Shown here: positions 51,850 to 52,820 of the stretch, in pieces
Numbering within the stretch: position 1 is the first letter of the stretch
Layout: each line of letters begins with the position of its first letter
Assembly: GCA_965658375.1 (NCBI GenBank)
Contig: CBFHSD010000013.1
Span: 1-52,820, forward strand
Direction: 5' to 3'
Source of the DNA: CBFHSD01 sp965658375
Lineage (GTDB): Bacteria; Bacteroidota; Bacteroidia; Flavobacteriales_G; Salibacteraceae
DNA: 52,820 bases
Made by a program: the position numbers and the translations under genes
Notes under the pieces: model-generated
What the model saw: the letters and a program-made list of their open reading frames with translations, nothing else
Told to the model about the DNA's origin: nothing
The model's database searches: none

Positions 51850-52626
51850 ATGGATCGTATTGAAGAGAAAAAAGCAGCTTTTGAAAGACTCTTAAAAATC
51901 ATGGAAGATTTAAGGGAAAAATGTCCTTGGGATAAGAAGCAAACCTTAGAGAGTTTGCGCTACTTAACCATAGAGGAAACCTATGAATTGAGTGATGCCA
52001 TTATTGAAAATGATCTGGGTGAATTGAAAGGAGAGATTGGAGATCTCATGCTTCACATGGTGTTCTATTCCAAAATTGCAAGTGAAAAAGGTGCCTTTGA
52101 TATTGCAGATGTGCTCCATGGCATATGCGACAAACTCGTGCATCGGCATCCGCATATTTACGGAGATGTTACTGCCACCACTGAAGAAGAAGTGAAATCT
52201 AATTGGGAGAAACTGAAACTAAAGGAAGGCAAAACAAGTGTTTTACAAGGAGTTCCCAAAAGTTTGCCTGCTATGGTTAAAGCAAGTCGCATACAAGAAA
52301 AAGCGCGAGGAGTAGGATTTGATTGGGATGAACAGTCACAAGTTTGGGACAAAGTGAACGAAGAACTACAGGAGCTCCAAGATGAAATTGAAGGTAAGGG
52401 CTCAAAAGAACACATTGAGAGTGAATTTGGTGATGTGCTGTTTTCTATGATCAATTATGCACGTTTTATAGGAGTGAACCCAGAAGATGCATTAGAGCGA
52501 ACGAATAAAAAATTTATTCAGCGTTTTCAATACTTAGAAAAAGGTGCGAAAGCAGACAATAAAGACTTATCAGAAATGAGCTTAGCCGAAATGGACAAAT
52601 ATTGGAACGAAGCAAAAAAAATATAA
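51850..52626 (+). CDS. mazG: Nucleoside triphosphate pyrophosphohydrolase MazG
   Basis: 258 residues from the ATG at 51850 (MDRIEEKKAAFERLLKIM); a GTG two codons earlier is also possible. Two tandem MazG domains: KCPWDKKQTLESLRYLTIEETYELSDAI with GEIGDLMLHMVFYSKIA, and a second EELQELQDEIEG with ESEFGDVLFSMINYARFI. EExxE and ExxD residues bind Mg. It hydrolyses (d)NTPs to NMPs and pyrophosphate, cleaning aberrant nucleotides. The following gene starts 13 nt later. Confidence 0.95.
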   Translation: MDRIEEKKAAFERLLKIMEDLREKCPWDKKQTLESLRYLTIEETYELSDAIIENDLGELKGEIGDLMLHMVFYSKIASEKGAFDIADVLHGICDKLVHRHPHIYGDVTATTEEEVKSNWEKLKLKEGKTSVLQGVPKSLPAMVKASRIQEKARGVGFDWDEQSQVWDKVNEELQELQDEIEGKGSKEHIESEFGDVLFSMINYARFIGVNPEDALERTNKKFIQRFQYLEKGAKADNKDLSEMSLAEMDKYWNEAKKI

Positions 52627-52639
52627 GTTAGCGGTTTAA

Positions 52640-52820
52640 ATGAAGAAGGTCATCTCTAGATTCTTTGCTATCGTGCTATTGCTGGCTTTTTCGAGATCGG
52701 TATTTTCTCAAGAAACACCTTCTTTAGATAGCATTCAAAATGAAATCAAACTCTTTAATAGTGAAGATAGCGATTCGCTCAGCTACATCGCATTATTGCT
52801 AGATTTTCACTCAGCTCTTC
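52640..52820 (+). CDS. Start of a secreted protein (partial)
   Basis: ATG at 52640; the frame is open to the edge. Signal peptide KKVISRFFAIVLLLAFSRSVFSQ, then ETPSLDSIQNEIKLFN, SEDSDSLSYIALLLDFHSAL. It is only 14 nt after the mazG stop, so cotranscription is likely. Too little is visible to name it; the spacing of helices is compatible with a TPR-type sensor. Confidence 0.65.
   Translation, partial: MKKVISRFFAIVLLLAFSRSVFSQETPSLDSIQNEIKLFNSEDSDSLSYIALLLDFHSAL

Noticed and set aside
1..52820. CRISPR arrays, tRNA/rRNA genes, insertion sequences, phage or plasmid genes
   Set aside because: Looked for evenly spaced repeats, cloverleaf segments, transposase or integrase motifs and terminal repeats; none seen. 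A computed scan (tRNAscan, repeat finder) would be needed to exclude short or diverged ones.

Overview
The window is about 52.8 kb of AT-rich bacterial chromosome from a member of the Bacteroidota, most likely Flavobacteriales-like; I cannot name a genus. Evidence for this: typical Bacteroidota proteins (DUF4294, S46 and S9 dipeptidyl-peptidases, PorT-like barrels, DUF255-like thioredoxins, long FtsK, LON-N protein), TAnnTTTG promoter elements, and a near absence of Shine-Dalgarno sequences. Genes lie on both strands, are densely packed and are mostly housekeeping. I see no rRNA, tRNA, CRISPR array, insertion sequence, phage or plasmid genes.

Layout. 1-3.7 kb: the end of an EttA-like ABC-F gene, htpG, and a broken AraC-type regulator. 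3.7-7.7 kb: an S46 dipeptidyl-peptidase and a conserved unknown. 6.5-12.3 kb (minus): a tightly overlapping six-gene operon (WG-repeat protein, TonB-like protein, AcpH-like, MnmD-like, Nudix, Omp85-type barrel). 12.4-20 kb: HEAT-repeat protein, a candidate 27-residue membrane protein, purC, phoH, SAM hydrolase, ABM protein, small membrane and coiled-coil proteins, DUF4294, tpx and MltA. 20.0-21.7 kb: a rearranged scar in which a sensor histidine kinase is split into two halves on opposite strands, with a truncated SnoaL/NTF2-like gene at the junction. 21.7-29.3 kb: AlkB-like dioxygenase, methyltransferase, zinc-ribbon protein, LON-N protein, SRPBCC/GyrI protein, M23-LysM peptidase, barrel protein, YrdC-family protein and transaldolase. 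29.4-33.2 kb: DPP4 followed by a POT peptide transporter, an evident peptide-use pair. 33.4-40.4 kb: tandem thioredoxin-fold proteins, TPR lipoprotein, threonine aldolase, subtilase, barrel protein and GT39 glycosyltransferase. 40.4-45 kb: a gene interrupted by one in-frame stop, then flippase-like protein, O-methyltransferase, M16 peptidase and DEAD-box helicase. 45-52.8 kb: lolA, ftsK, apbE, a four-cysteine membrane protein, a large secreted unknown, mazG and the start of another secreted protein.

Themes. Envelope and peptide metabolism dominate: S46 and S9 peptidases release dipeptides, and the POT protein would import them. LolA, MltA, M23-LysM, the Omp85-type barrel and the TonB-like protein serve the envelope. 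Purine synthesis, translation quality control, nucleotide clean-up (MazG, Nudix) and chromosome segregation (FtsK) are also present.

I found no convincing new multi-gene system. The most informative observations are: (i) a recurring promoter layout with TAnnTTTG exactly 4 nt before the start codon, predicting leaderless or near-leaderless mRNAs; (ii) a histidine kinase broken by an apparent inversion; (iii) several freshly broken genes (AraC-type regulator, a 148-codon gene with one TAA, a frameshifted membrane protein); (iv) a start-less coding-like tail after htpG; and (v) a candidate 27-residue membrane protein. Several breaks lie at short homopolymers, so sequencing error has to be excluded.
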